DNA from: Anisakis pegreffii
Taxonomy: Eukaryota > Nematoda > Chromadorea > Rhabditida > Anisakidae
NCBI GenBank assembly: GCA_035041965.1
Contig: JAPYMA010003016.1
Coordinates: 55,959-119,958, forward strand
Direction of reading: 5' to 3'
Length of the DNA stretch: 64,000 nt
Shown: in pieces, positions 24,201 through 35,623 of the stretch
How the letters are laid out: every line of letters begins with the position of its first letter
How positions within the stretch are numbered: the first letter of the stretch is position 1
Made by a program: the position numbers and the translations under genes
The notes under the pieces: generated by a model
Databases searched by the model: none
Seen by the model: only the letters and a program-made list of their open reading frames with translations
What the model was told of the DNA's origin: nothing

Positions 24201-24525
24201 TTTTGAGTTCAAATAGTTCACAAAATTGAAATAGGGATGTGTTTATCACGCAGCTGATGCAAACTTCAATAGATATGTTCGACAGCTTTGACATACTAAG
24301 ATTCTATCAACAACACCGAGAGCTGGCGAAGGAATTTGTTTCCGGAATTCGTTTCTGAACTTTCCAGGTCGACACTGTCTTCGGTTGACGCAAAAAACGT
24401 GCATGAGTGGATGTCACTCGTCTGTCGCATCAGACCCGTGTATGTACAATTTACAATGTCAACAGATTTACAGAAGCTGTTTACGACGGATTAAAGATGA
24501 TTTCCAGAGTCTTCTCAAGCAATAA
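21246..24525 (+). CDS. Secreted protein of repeated Thr-rich and six-cysteine modules, 8 exons
   Basis: Exons 21246-21294, 21559-21594, 21922-22023, 22739-22867, 23092-23193, 23503-23631, 23856-24062, 24368-24525. Every junction is phase 1 and the model gives 303 aa with no internal stop. Exon 1 encodes a signal-peptide-like start (MWWCFTLSVVALHSLIG). Exon 2 is a short Thr-rich piece. Then three pairs follow: a Thr-rich exon ending ...YPFQCSINNE, and a Cys exon with spacing C-x7-C-x3-C-x8-C-x5-C-x6-C ending in CLRRIQ or CLRRIK. Both exon types are phase 1-1, so modules can be added without breaking the frame. The last Cys exon has ATGATT where the others have the donor GTGATT, and it ends with FQSLLKQ and a stop. 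Spacing loosely recalls GDNF-receptor/GAS1-type cysteine repeats, but I do not claim that family. Likely extracellular; function unknown. An alternative is three separate short genes or isoforms. Confidence 0.65.
21658..21723 (+). pseudogene. Truncated Cys-exon relic in an intron of the modular secreted gene
   Basis: Matches the last third of the six-cysteine exon (CQQNYRKCLRRIQ) followed by the same donor-like GTGATT and the in-frame tail ending in TAG. The first two thirds of the exon and its acceptor are missing, so it cannot splice in as a normal module. It looks like the remains of an extra module deleted between exons 2 and 3. Confidence 0.6.
23856..23981 (+). repeat. In-frame 21-bp coding minisatellite, 6 units (DPTTTIA)
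   Basis: Six perfect or near-perfect 21-bp units encode DPTTTIA (one reads DPTTTIV). The equivalent exons of the two earlier modules have a single unit. The extra 105 bp keep the frame and add 35 residues of Thr-rich, probably O-glycosylated, sequence. A coding microvariant of this type is expected to differ between individuals. Confidence 0.9.
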
Positions 24526-25359
24526 TTGCATAAGAGGTTTGCAGAAAAACTTTCCAGTAACAGAAATTTCTGAGAACTGCACAAGTGCATCTTTTGTTGT
24601 TAGAATAACGCTTAGAAAGAATAAAGGAATTCGAATTTTTGTTATAAAAATGTCTCAAAATGTTACGACTTCGCATTTCGTAGCCAATGAAATGTTATTG
24701 ATATTGAGGTGTGGATTGAAATTGCCAACAATATTCCAGTCATTTTGACCTCTTTATGGGTTTATATTGTCGACGTATAATGGAATGTGGGATATGGTAA
24801 TGGGATAACGCGATCTGGTTGAACTACAAACCATTTATTTCGGGATATTCTTTGTGATCACTTTTGATGGTTCAATTATTGAGTGTTCACCAATAATCTT
24901 TCTAATTTCATAACGCTGTGTGATTTGCGGAAAAAAACTTTTTAATCATAAACACCTTAACGACCTTTTCGTTCCTTCTGCCATAACCATAATTCCACTC
25001 AGGCTAACCATTCATGATCAGAATGATAATGCATCATCTTCGAAGAAAATTCACTAAGTCGCAGATTTTACATAATGGTTAAGAATTTGTGCACGCTCAC
25101 TTGGAATACACCTCGCATTAGTGTAAAAGATATCATCAGTACGTTCGTAACTTGAATATCATGCAAATCTTGACAGTCATAATAGATATCATCAGTACAT
25201 CCAAATCGAAACATTTTCCGTTACCATGTCACAGTTATTTTCATCACAAAACATTACAGCACATGATAGTCCGCTAAGTTGATGACATAAACCTCAAGAT
25301 CAGATAGTTTACGACTGAAAAGCACTGGTGTTCATGGCACTGAAAAAATCAACTCACGA
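24526..25359. other. No gene seen
   Basis: 3' flank of the modular secreted gene, then AT-rich sequence. No exon-like segment or repeat was recognised before the 404-bp array begins near 25360. The open frame continuing to 24748 is out of frame with the last cysteine exon. Confidence 0.5.
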
Positions 25360-28300
25360 TAGCTATACCTCCCAAACTAAGCGAGATCGCCAGACAAAAT
25401 ATATATTTTTCTGAATGCAGAGATTCTGCTTGATCGACTGGTGTGAAGAAATCGATATTTTACTGGTCAAAGCTGAGAGTACGGTAGGTTTGAATGTGCC
25501 AACCCCTATAGCATCAGAAAAATAGCTATACCACCTCGCAGAGGCTGAATTTTCCTATGAGACTTTCATTTGTAGAAACCGGAGATTCTGCTTAATCGAA
25601 TGATATACAAACATCAATATGTTTCCTGGCAAACTTGAGAAGACGGTAGGCTTCAATGTATCAANNNNNNNNNNNNNNNNNNNNNNNNNNNNNNNNNNNN
25701 NNNNNNNNNNNNNNNNNNNNNNNNNNNNNNNNNNNNNNNNNNNNNNNNNNNNNNNNNNNNNNNNTCGCAGAGGCTAAATTTTCCGATGGGATTTTCATGT
25801 TTTTAAAGCAGAGATTCTGCTTAATCGAACGATGTACAAACATTAATATGTTTCCCGGCAAACTTGAGAAGACGGTAGGCTTCAATGTATCAAACCCATA
25901 TTTCTATAGTAATGTATAATATGCATTGATCTATAGTGATCAAACGCATATCAATGAGCACCTGAGCGCTAGTTGAGATAGCTTCAATAAAATAGCTATA
26001 CCTCCTCAAATAAGCGAAACCGCCCGACAAAATATATATTTTTCTGAATGCAAAGATCCTGCTTGATCGAATTATGTGAAGAAACTGATATGTTACCGAT
26101 CAAAGCTGAGAGTACGACAGGTTTGAATGTGCCAACCCCTATAGCATCAGATAAATAGCTATATCTCCTCGCAGAGGCTAAATTTTCCGATGGGATTTTC
26201 ATGTTTTTAAAGCAGAGATTCTGCTCGATCGAACGATGTACAAACATTAATATGTTTCCCGGCAAACTTGAGAAGACGGTAGGCTTCAATGTATCAAACC
26301 CATATTTCTATAGTAATGTATAATATGCATTGATCTATAGTGATCAAACGCATATCAATGAGCACCTGAGCGCTAGTTGAGATAGCTTCAATAAAATAGC
26401 TATACCTCCTCAAATAAGCGAAACCGCCCGACAAAATATATATTTTTCTGAATGCAAAGATCCTGCTTGATCGAATTATGTGAAGAAACTGATATGTTAC
26501 CGATCAAAGCTGAGAGTACGACAGGTTTGAATGTGCCAACCCCTATAGCATCAGATAAATAGCTATATCTCCTCGCAGAGGCTAAATTTTCCGATGGGAT
26601 TTTCATGTTTTTAAAGCAGAGATTCTGCTCGATCGAACGATGTACAAACATTAATATGTTTCCCGGCAAACTTGAGAAGACGGTAGGCTTCAATGTATCA
26701 AACCCATATTTCTATAGTAATGTATAATATGCATTGATCTATAGTGATCAAACGCATATCAATGAGCACCTGAGCGCTAGTTGAGATAGCTTCAATAAAA
26801 TAGCTATACCTCCTCAAATAAGCGAAACCGCCCGACAAAATATATATTTTTCTGAATGCAAAGATCCTGCTTGATCGAATTATGTGAAGAAACTGATATG
26901 TTACCGATCAAAGCTGAGAGTACGACAGGTTTGAATGTGCCAACCCCTATAGCATCAGATAAATAGCTATATCTCCTCGCAGAGGCTAAATTTTCCGATG
27001 GGATTTTCATGTTTTTAAAGCAGAGATTCTGCTCGATCGAACGATGTACAAACATTAATATGTTTCCCGGCAAACTTGAGAAGACGGTAGGCTTCAATGT
27101 ATCAAACCCATATTTCTATAGTAATGTATAATATGCATTGATCTATAGTGATCAAACGCATATCAATGAGCACCTGAGCGCTAGTTGAGATAGCTTCAAT
27201 AAAATAGCTATACCTCCTCAAATAAGCGAAACCGCCCGACAAAATATATATTTTTCTGAATGCAAAGATCCTGCTTGATCGAATTATGTGAAGAAACTGA
27301 TATGTTACCGATCAAAGCTGAGAGTACGACAGGTTTGAATGTGCCAACCCCTATAGCATCAGATAAATAGCTATATCTCCTCGCAGAGGCTAAATTTTCC
27401 GATGGGATTTTCATGTTTTTAAAGCAGAGATTCTGCTCGATCGAACGATGTACAAACATTAATATGTTTCCCGGCAAACTTGAGAAGACGGTAGGCTTCA
27501 ATGTATCAAACCCATATTTCTATAGTAATGTATAATATGCATTGATCTATAGTGATCAAACGCATATCAATGAGCACCTGAGCGCTAGTTGAGATAGCTT
27601 CAATAAAATAGCTATACCTCCTCAAATAAGCGAAACCGCCCGACAAAATATATATTTTTCTGAATGCAAAGATCCTGCTTGATCGAATTATGTGAAGAAA
27701 CTGATATGTTACCGATCAAAGCTGAGAGTACGACAGGTTTGAATGTGCCAACCCCTATAGCATCAGATAAATAGCTATATCTCCTCGCAGAGGCTAAATT
27801 TTCCGATGGGATTTTCATGTTTTTAAAGCAGAGATTCTGCTCGATCGAACGATGTACAAACATTAATATGTTTCCCGGCAAACTTGAGAAGACGGTAGGC
27901 TTCAATGTATCAAACCCATATTTCTATAGTAATGTATAATATGCATTGATCTATAGTGATCAAACGCATATCAATGAGCACCTGAGCGCTAGTTGAGATA
28001 GCTTCAATAAAATAGCTATACCTCCTCAAATAAGCGAAACCGCCCGACAAAATATATATTTTTCTGAATGCAAAGATCCTGCTTGATCGAATTATGTGAA
28101 GAAACTGATATGTTACCGATCAAAGCTGAGAGTACGACAGGTTTGAATGTGCCAACCCCTATAGCATCAGATAAATAGCTATATCTCCTCGCAGAGGCTA
28201 AATTTTCCGATGGGATTTTCATGTTTTTAAAGCAGAGATTCTGCTCGATCGAACGATGTACAAACATTAATATGTTTCCCGGCAAACTTGAGAAGACGGT

Positions 28301-30660
28301 AGGCTTCAATGTATCAAACCCATATTTCTATAGTAATGTATAATATGCATTGATCTATAGTGATCAAACGCATATCAATGAGCACCTGAGCGCTAGTTGA
28401 GATAGCTTCAATAAAATAGCTATACCTCCTCAAATAAGCGAAACCGCCCGACAAAATATATATTTTTCTGAATGCAAAGATCCTGCTTGATCGAATTATG
28501 TGAAGAAACTGATATGTTACCGATCAAAGCTGAGAGTACGACAGGTTTGAATGTGCCAACCCCTATAGCATCAGATAAATAGCTATATCTCCTCGCAGAG
28601 GCTAAATTTTCCGATGGGATTTTCATGTTTTTAAAGCAGAGATTCTGCTCGATCGAACGATGTACAAACATTAATATGTTTCCCGGCAAACTTGAGAAGA
28701 CGGTAGGCTTCAATGTATCAAACCCATATTTCTATAGTAATGTATAATATGCATTGATCTATAGTGATCAAACGCATATCAATGAGCACCTGAGCGCTAG
28801 TTGAGATAGCTTCAATAAAATAGCTATACCTCCTCAAATAAGCGAAACCGCCCGACAAAATATATATTTTTCTGAATGCAAAGATCCTGCTTGATCGAAT
28901 TATGTGAAGAAACTGATATGTTACCGATCAAAGCTGAGAGTACGACAGGTTTGAATGTGCCAACCCCTATAGCATCAGATAAATAGCTATATCTCCTCGC
29001 AGAGGCTAAATTTTCCGATGGGATTTTCATGTTTTTAAAGCAGAGATTCTGCTCGATCGAACGATGTACAAACATTAATATGTTTCCCGGCAAACTTGAG
29101 AAGACGGTAGGCTTCAATGTATCAAACCCATATTTCTATAGTAATGTATAATATGCATTGATCTATAGTGATCAAACGCATATCAATGAGCACCTGAGCG
29201 CTAGTTGAGATAGCTTCAATAAAATAGCTATACCTCCTCAAATAAGCGAAACCGCCCGACAAAATATATATTTTTCTGAATGCAAAGATCCTGCTTGATC
29301 GAATTATGTGAAGAAACTGATATGTTACCGATCAAAGCTGAGAGTACGACAGGTTTGAATGTGCCAACCCCTATAGCATCAGATAAATAGCTATATCTCC
29401 TCGCAGAGGCTAAATTTTCCGATGGGATTTTCATGTTTTTAAAGCAGAGATTCTGCTCGATCGAACGATGTACAAACATTAATATGTTTCCCGGCAAACT
29501 TGAGAAGACGGTAGGCTTCAATGTATCAAACCCATATTTCTATAGTAATGTATAATATGCATTGATCTATAGTGATCAAACGCATATCAATGAGCACCTG
29601 AGCGCTAGTTGAGATAGCTTCAATAAAATAGCTATACCTCCTCAAATAAGCGAAACCGCCCGACAAAATATATATTTTTCTGAATGCAAAGATCCTGCTT
29701 GATCGAATTATGTGAAGAAACTGATATGTTACCGATCAAAGCTGAGAGTACGACAGGTTTGAATGTGCCAACCCCTATAGCATCAGATAAATAGCTATAT
29801 CTCCTCGCAGAGGCTAAATTTTCCGATGGGATTTTCATGTTTTTAAAGCAGAGATTCTGCTCGATCGAACGATGTACAAACATTAATATGTTTCCCGGCA
29901 AACTTGAGAAGACGGTAGGCTTCAATGTATCAAACCCATATTTCTATAGTAATGTATAATATGCATTGATCTATAGTGATCAAACGCATATCAATGAGCA
30001 CCTGAGCGCTAGTTGAGATAGCTTCAATAAAATAGCTATACCTCCTCAAATAAGCGAAACCGCCCGACAAAATATATATTTTTCTGAATGCAAAGATCCT
30101 GCTTGATCGAATTATGTGAAGAAACTGATATGTTACCGATCAAAGCTGAGAGTACGACAGGTTTGAATGTGCCAACCCCTATAGCATCAGATAAATAGCT
30201 ATATCTCCTCGCAGAGGCTAAATTTTCCGATGGGATTTTCATGTTTTTAAAGCAGAGATTCTGCTCGATCGAACGATGTACAAACATTAATATGTTTCCC
30301 GGCAAACTTGAGAAGACGGTAGGCTTCAATGTATCAAACCCATATTTCTATAGTAATGTATAATATGCATTGATCTATAATGATCAAATGCATATCAATG
30401 AGCACCTGAGCGCTAGTTGAGATAGCTTTATTAAAATAGCTATACCTACTCAACTAAGCGAAATCGCCCGACAGAATATATTTTTTTCTGAATGCAGAGA
30501 TTCTGCTTGATCGATTGGTGTGAAGAAATTGATATGTTACTGGTCAAAGCTGAAAGTACGGTAGGTTTGAATGTACCAACCCTTAGAGCATCAGAAAAAT
30601 AGCTAATTCTCCTCACATAGGCAGAATTTTCCGGTGAGTTTTCTATTTTAGAAAGAAGAG
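25360..30660 (-). repeat. 404-bp satellite-like tandem array with diverged edge copies
   Basis: Eleven near-identical units with exact 404-bp spacing occupy about 25765-30428. More diverged copies flank them at 25360-25664 and 30429-30660. Each unit is itself two half-units of about 160 bp related at roughly two-thirds identity (shared TAGCTATA...CTCCTC, ATTCTGCT.GATCGAA, TATGTT.CC and GG.TT.AATGT blocks), plus a linker of about 90 bp. The linker contains an inverted repeat, ATATGCATTGATC / GATCAAACGCATAT, around TATAGT. On the minus strand both half-units are open in the same frame, giving a 97-codon frame per unit. No start context, domain or splice evidence supports a gene, so it is treated as a higher-order satellite. 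Confidence 0.9.
25665..25764. other. Assembly gap (100 N) within the 404-bp array
   Basis: Exactly 100 N, a common placeholder for a gap of unknown length. It sits at the change from diverged to near-identical units, so the copy number is uncertain. Confidence 0.99.
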
Positions 30661-30687
30661 CTAACAATTACCAAAGCAATTATTAGC

Positions 30688-30743
30688 GGCACTTTCGTAA
30701 TTGTTAATCACTTTCTCAAGTGATTAACAATTACGAAAGTGCC
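30688..30743. repeat. Perfect hairpin, 26-bp arms and 4-nt loop
   Basis: The arm GGCACTTTCGTAATTGTTAA (plus six more bases) is followed by TCTC and then its exact reverse complement, ending GAAAGTGCC. It starts 28 bases after the last diverged copy of the 404-bp array. Perfect pairing suggests a young foldback or the tip of an element rather than a conserved RNA. Confidence 0.85.
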
Positions 30744-31299
30744 ATCAATACAGGTTTGTGAAATTCAATGTGCAAGTTATCGTATTTACTCAAGGTATGT
30801 CTCATATCTCGTTATCACGTACTCCAAATCAACAAGCAAAACTCCAGAACGCTTTATTAGAAACACATGAATGTAGATTTCTGGTCTCTTTAGAGGTGTT
30901 TTCCGATCAGCATGAATGTTTTGCGGCAAAAATGCCATACGAAAGCAATGATACGTCATCTGTTCGCATCAAAAGACAATGATTTTACTTTGTTTTCTGC
31001 GTTCAACACAATCAAAATTATTAATTCATAACCATAGTCGGATTGCTTTATTAGTTTATTAGCAAACACTTCATTACAATTTCTTCATAAGAGTATCAAT
31101 CAAGGTTGATAAAGTGTAAATATCTCAGGAATTCAATTATTTCATTTTGTTCACACACGGTCATCATATGCATACATGATCCATTCTGTTACGTTTACAG
31201 TGATTTATGCAATATCATTCCATGCAGTTTCAATTGCTTTCACAAACTTTTTCATGCCATAGCATCTTCCTGAAATGTTCCATAGAGGTGATGGTCAAT

Positions 31300-32144
31300 T
31301 TAAATGATTGATTCAAGCATAAACTTAAGACAGCAACGAAGAACCTTCTTCCACATGGCCTCGTCCTTGCGTATCTCTTTGATCGACTTATACAGTGTGC
31401 AAGCGCCACAGGCCACATACATGAACACGACCAGGGCGACAATTGCAACAATTGTCGCCCATAAAACCGTATCATCTGCGTCTGGCTTTTCTGGAAGACA
31501 TTTCTAATGAAGGTTGATTTATTAACTGATCATTATTATTTCATCTATATTTCATGTGTAATATATTAATCCCTTCCTTATAGCAACTGCTCATTTACTG
31601 CTTCAGTAAGGTTCATCTCGTTCTGGTTCTGAACTGTTTCATCTGCTAGGTTCTTTTTCACTCATTCCTTTAAAATGAATCGCGCTTTTCGAATAAAACA
31701 ACATACCCGACTTTTTTGAGCTGTGTGCTGCCTGAGTACCGTCTTTCAAATCTGAAAATTCATTGTTATCCTTTGAAAATGTTAATGAAATCCACTTGTA
31801 CTCCTCTCGTTTACAACCACTTTCATCAGCAAATCGGTACCCGGTCAATCTGTCTAAAGACATTTAGCTTAACGACAGTTTACCTATAGACACATTGCCT
31901 AACGGACAGTTTTTCAATGGATATTTCGCCTAATAGGCAAACTGTCCGTTGGGCAATGTGTCTTTAGGCAAACTGTCCGTTAGGCAATGTGTCTTTAGGC
32001 AGATTGACCGGTCGCGCAGTAAATCAATCGAATTAAACCAAACGTTTCATCCGAACCTTTTTCAGTCTCCGTCTCGGTTTGATCGGTCTGAGATGTCGCC
32101 TGGGCTGAGGCTGCTGAGTTATTTGAAGACGTCGACTGAACGTC
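31300..32144 (-). CDS. Single-pass membrane protein, 3' four exons (5' end not found)
   Basis: Minus-strand exons 32144-32057, 31853-31707, 31645-31599, 31503-31300, joining in phases 1, 1 and 0. The first is a Ser/Thr/Gln/Glu-rich linker (DVQSTSSNNSAASAQATSQT...), the second a charged segment (GYRFADESGCKREEYKWISL), the third a short DETVQNQNEMNLTEA piece. The last begins KCLPEKPDADD, then a clear membrane helix (VLWATIVAIVALVVFMYVAC), then a basic cytoplasmic tail ending FMLESII. This is the layout of a type I surface protein with a mucin-like stem. No family was recognised. The upstream exon is unresolved: the open frame at 32254-32146 with several cysteines does not end in a usable donor. 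The intron between the first two exons is largely a foldback element. Confidence 0.55.
31841..32011. mobile_element. Foldback (inverted-repeat) element, 171 bp
   Basis: Begins CCGGTCAATCTG and ends with its exact complement CAGATTGACCGG. The arms continue with alternating blocks AAAGACACATTGCC and TAACGGACAGTTTGCC. The right arm is a tidy repeat of these blocks; the left arm is more diverged. No coding capacity. No clear target-site duplication was seen. Confidence 0.85.
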
Positions 32145-35100
32145 CTGCAATACGGTTCATTCAATTCCAGTGAAGAGATATCGATACGTCCGCAATAGAA
32201 AATATTTCTCTGACAATAAGATCCACCACCAAAAACACATTGCGATTTCAACAACTCTCGCAGTCAATTCTCGAAGCCTTGTACTCCACAAGAAAAATTC
32301 GCAGAATGAATTAAATGAACCATTAAAATAAAAATCGCCACAATGATGGCGATTTGATCAGCGCACCACATCGCTGATCTCGAGTGATATTAAATAATGA
32401 ACAATCAGAGCAGTGCCATTTATATAGATTTCTGAAAAACAAATTCTATTCCATATTTATAAATTATATTGCAAACTTTTTCAAATTTCCATATTTACAA
32501 ATTGTATTCCAAAAATGTTACCTGGATTACCTGGATTGGCCAGGCTATCAAACGTTTGTAATGTTGCTGGCCACAATGCTCACGTTTCCGTGCACATTGT
32601 TTTAGCCTCAGTTTACGCCACCCCGCTGGCTAGGCGAGCAGGCCAACCGAACACAACCGAGTAATTAATTAGTTGCCATGAATATTTTGCATAATTAATC
32701 GTAGCCAAACATCAATCCAATACATAATCAGAACTCTAGTGTAATATAAATATTCCGCCGATCGCTCGCAGCGATTGACAGAACAACCACTCGACGTCCA
32801 AGTAACAATAAAAAATGTAGTTTCTTGAAATGCAAGTTATATTCCAAATTCTATGAATGTGCAAATTATCTCATTTACTTAAAGCGTAAATGGGGATTTG
32901 CCCGTGAACTGAAGGGTTCAAGGGCCCCATCCTATCCTTATACTGATATATTCCTCATACAACCATAATGTTGTGAAGGTAGAAAAGTGTTCTTTTGGCT
33001 AACGGTCTCAGTTGAACGTAACCATTTTGATACGTGCAACGTGTATGCGATTCATACAACTGTAAAATTGCATACCTTAATTTACATTTGAAAATGTCAA
33101 ATAAATTAAGTAAGAATTTGTATAAGAGTACTTTATAAATAGAACATTTCGGTTTCTTTCGTGTGTGTCAGGAAAATTAGAAGTTGCTTTAGAGTGTATG
33201 GTGTTTACGCGGAATATATTAGAAATACGGGAATAATCGTAAACCGCATGGTGAAATGTGACTCATTACACTTTGGGAGTGTTTGTTGACAGAAGAGAAC
33301 CAAAAAACAACGATGAGTATCGCCTTCATTCTTGGTTGAACGATATTCGATCTGTGGCTTTCGACGGATATCAACCGCTTTTATACGCTTAACTCGTTGT
33401 CAAGTTCACGTTTGAATCGCCGTACTGCTGTACATTCTACAATCACATCACCACGCGTCATTTTTATCGGTTTGTACTTGACGTATCATCACACAATGAA
33501 CACTTAACTTATTGGTGCTGAATCATGTACTCTCGGCTGCAGTCATTGCGCCTTCGATTGAAATTTATTCGCCTTCAGACAGCTTCAGACGGAACGGCAC
33601 CAGTTTCAGGTCTTTCAGTTCTAGTCGTCAGCACGCCTCAAACTTTCAGTCAATACACCTCCAACTCAACATGTCTTCAGTATGTTTCTCGGCTTCGTTG
33701 GTCAAACCTTCTGCTTCAGATTCTTCAGTTCCCGATGGTAACCTGCTTGTCGTATTTGCCAAACTCTACCATTTTTCATTGCAAAATTCTTCACTACAAC
33801 AAAGTTCTTCTATTGAATACGTGAAGAATTTCGAAAAAAAATCCCTACATTGTGAAAAATAATCCACTGAAATTTCTCTATCGCAAAAATTGAGAAATTA
33901 GGACGATTTCATTTATTGTGTGAAGAGCATTTTTAGGAACGCTGTGGTTTTGCTTCCTCAAGTGGTCGTTGCTCTCTAGTTTGACTCTTTAACGTGCTGC
34001 AATGTAATTGGCTTGACTTGAAGGATCATCCACTTCATATTATGTGATTATGTGATCAACAGTTTGATGGATGAACGATCTGCAGTAATAAATGCAAATC
34101 ATTTAAATGTTCTGATGTGGTTTGGATTTAGGCGATTGAACATCACAAAGTGCATTACAATATGGTATTATAATTATATGTAGATGGTATTATTGGTATT
34201 ATAATTAGAACTGGTATTATGCCGATTCTAGGTTGCCACTCTGTGCAAAAAGATATTATAGTACCAGACATTATATCATATCTGGTATCATAATATCTTG
34301 TTAGATAGTCTGACTATTGAGTAATCAGACAGTCTGTTAGCTTTTAGGTTATTAGTTGAATACCTCGGCGGATGATGGACTGTTTTATTGCAATTTTAAC
34401 TGATTGTAAGTGATCCGTTGTGAATGTAACAATTGAACTGGAAAAGTGATAGAAGTCTTTTATAATGAGAGAAATTAGAAATTTGAAAATTATAAAATCA
34501 GTGATAAAGAAGTGGGCGGCATTACATTTATGCACCCGAATTATGGAACCGATTAGGAGAAAAGAAAATAGGAGAAAATGGAGGAGACAACGAAAGGAAC
34601 GGAAAATTATGGCAAAATGAAACAAAAAAGATACAAATAGAGAAAAAATCTGAAACGATTCAGGAAGAAGACATCGGGAAAAGACCGGGAACGGAATAGA
34701 TTATTTGTGAATGAATCATCTCTATGCCAGTTACCCGTCTTAAAATTACACGAAAATAAGTACGTCCTTGAAAGAGTATATATAAACAAAAACATCGCAT
34801 ATCGAATGTTCGTTGTTCAGAGAACCGCTTTAATGTGAACTCATAAAAGTTTTATGCTGGAATTTTTGATCAGGAGAATTTTTCATGTGATATTTCGAAT
34901 TTTTGAGGCTTTCGAATTTGAAGCGATATCAATGAAGTTTTGCGATACTTCAATTCAGACAGAAGAGCTCGAGAAAATACACGATCATCAGGTGGGGAAA
35001 AAACGGGTAAATCGGATGGGAAACGCTAAATGAATAGTGATCAAATCCTGTCAAGTAGAAAATTTTCTCGAGTTCGCCATGTGACGTAGAAGGCAATCAT

Positions 35101-35623
35101 GGCGAAGGCGATAAAAACACGAATTATGCCAGAGACACGCTTTTGTAAGTCAGTTTTACACTTTTTTTTTCACATTGTAACCGTTAGGCTATCCACTAGA
35201 ATAACGTTCGTTATGAAATTTGAGCAGGAATTCACCAATTGTATTGAAAGGAACAAACTGAACAGAACAAATTACAAATAACGATACTCTTGTCGATTCA
35301 AGCGTTTCAGTGAACAATAAAACAACAAACAATAAATTCTGTGAACAGTATAAATCTATAAAATGCAATATTCGAAAAAACTGATATTCCACAATGATTA
35401 CATTTCGAGCGATCAACAACATCGTCAATTACATATTCAATAGAGGAGTAACGATAAGTAATGAATGCAGTGAGTTGATTAGTTCTTAGCAACGTTACAA
35501 TGAAATCGGTACAGTTGAATGCTATTTGCAGTCAGTCTCGTTCATATCGAACAAAATATGAATTTGTGGGTAACACTGAAATTATCCGATCGATATGTGT
35601 GTGTGTGATCGAGTGAGTTAATA
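32145..35623. other. No supported gene
   Basis: AT-rich. Short frames at 33512-33862 overlap in two frames and contain about a dozen TTCAG motifs in 220 bp; neither frame has a recognisable domain. On the minus strand of the same interval broken amphipathic pieces (for example LELKDLKLVPF) may be pseudogene remains. The interval 34140-34340 holds TATTAT-rich repeats and a hairpin. Confidence 0.5.
34251..34298. repeat. Imperfect hairpin, 18-bp arms
   Basis: AGATATTATAGTACCAGA pairs with TCTGGTATCATAATATCT across a 12-nt loop, with two mismatches. It lies within a local TGGTATTAT-rich stretch. Confidence 0.6.

Noticed and set aside
24407..24748. 113-codon plus-strand frame over the last Cys exon
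   Set aside because: It is in a different frame from the conserved six-cysteine exon and shows no conserved pattern in the other modules.
25996..30329. Eleven 97-codon minus-strand frames as a gene family
   Set aside because: They recur exactly with the 404-bp satellite period, begin at a non-ATG codon, and lack splice or domain support. Kept only as a property of the repeat.
30758..30982. 74-codon plus-strand frame next to the hairpin
   Set aside because: Moderately protein-like but without a good start, domain or partner exon; too weak to call.
33512..33862. 116- and 99-codon overlapping frames rich in Ser
   Set aside because: Ser richness comes from repeated TTCAG/CTTCAG motifs; two frames open at once argues for low complexity, not coding.
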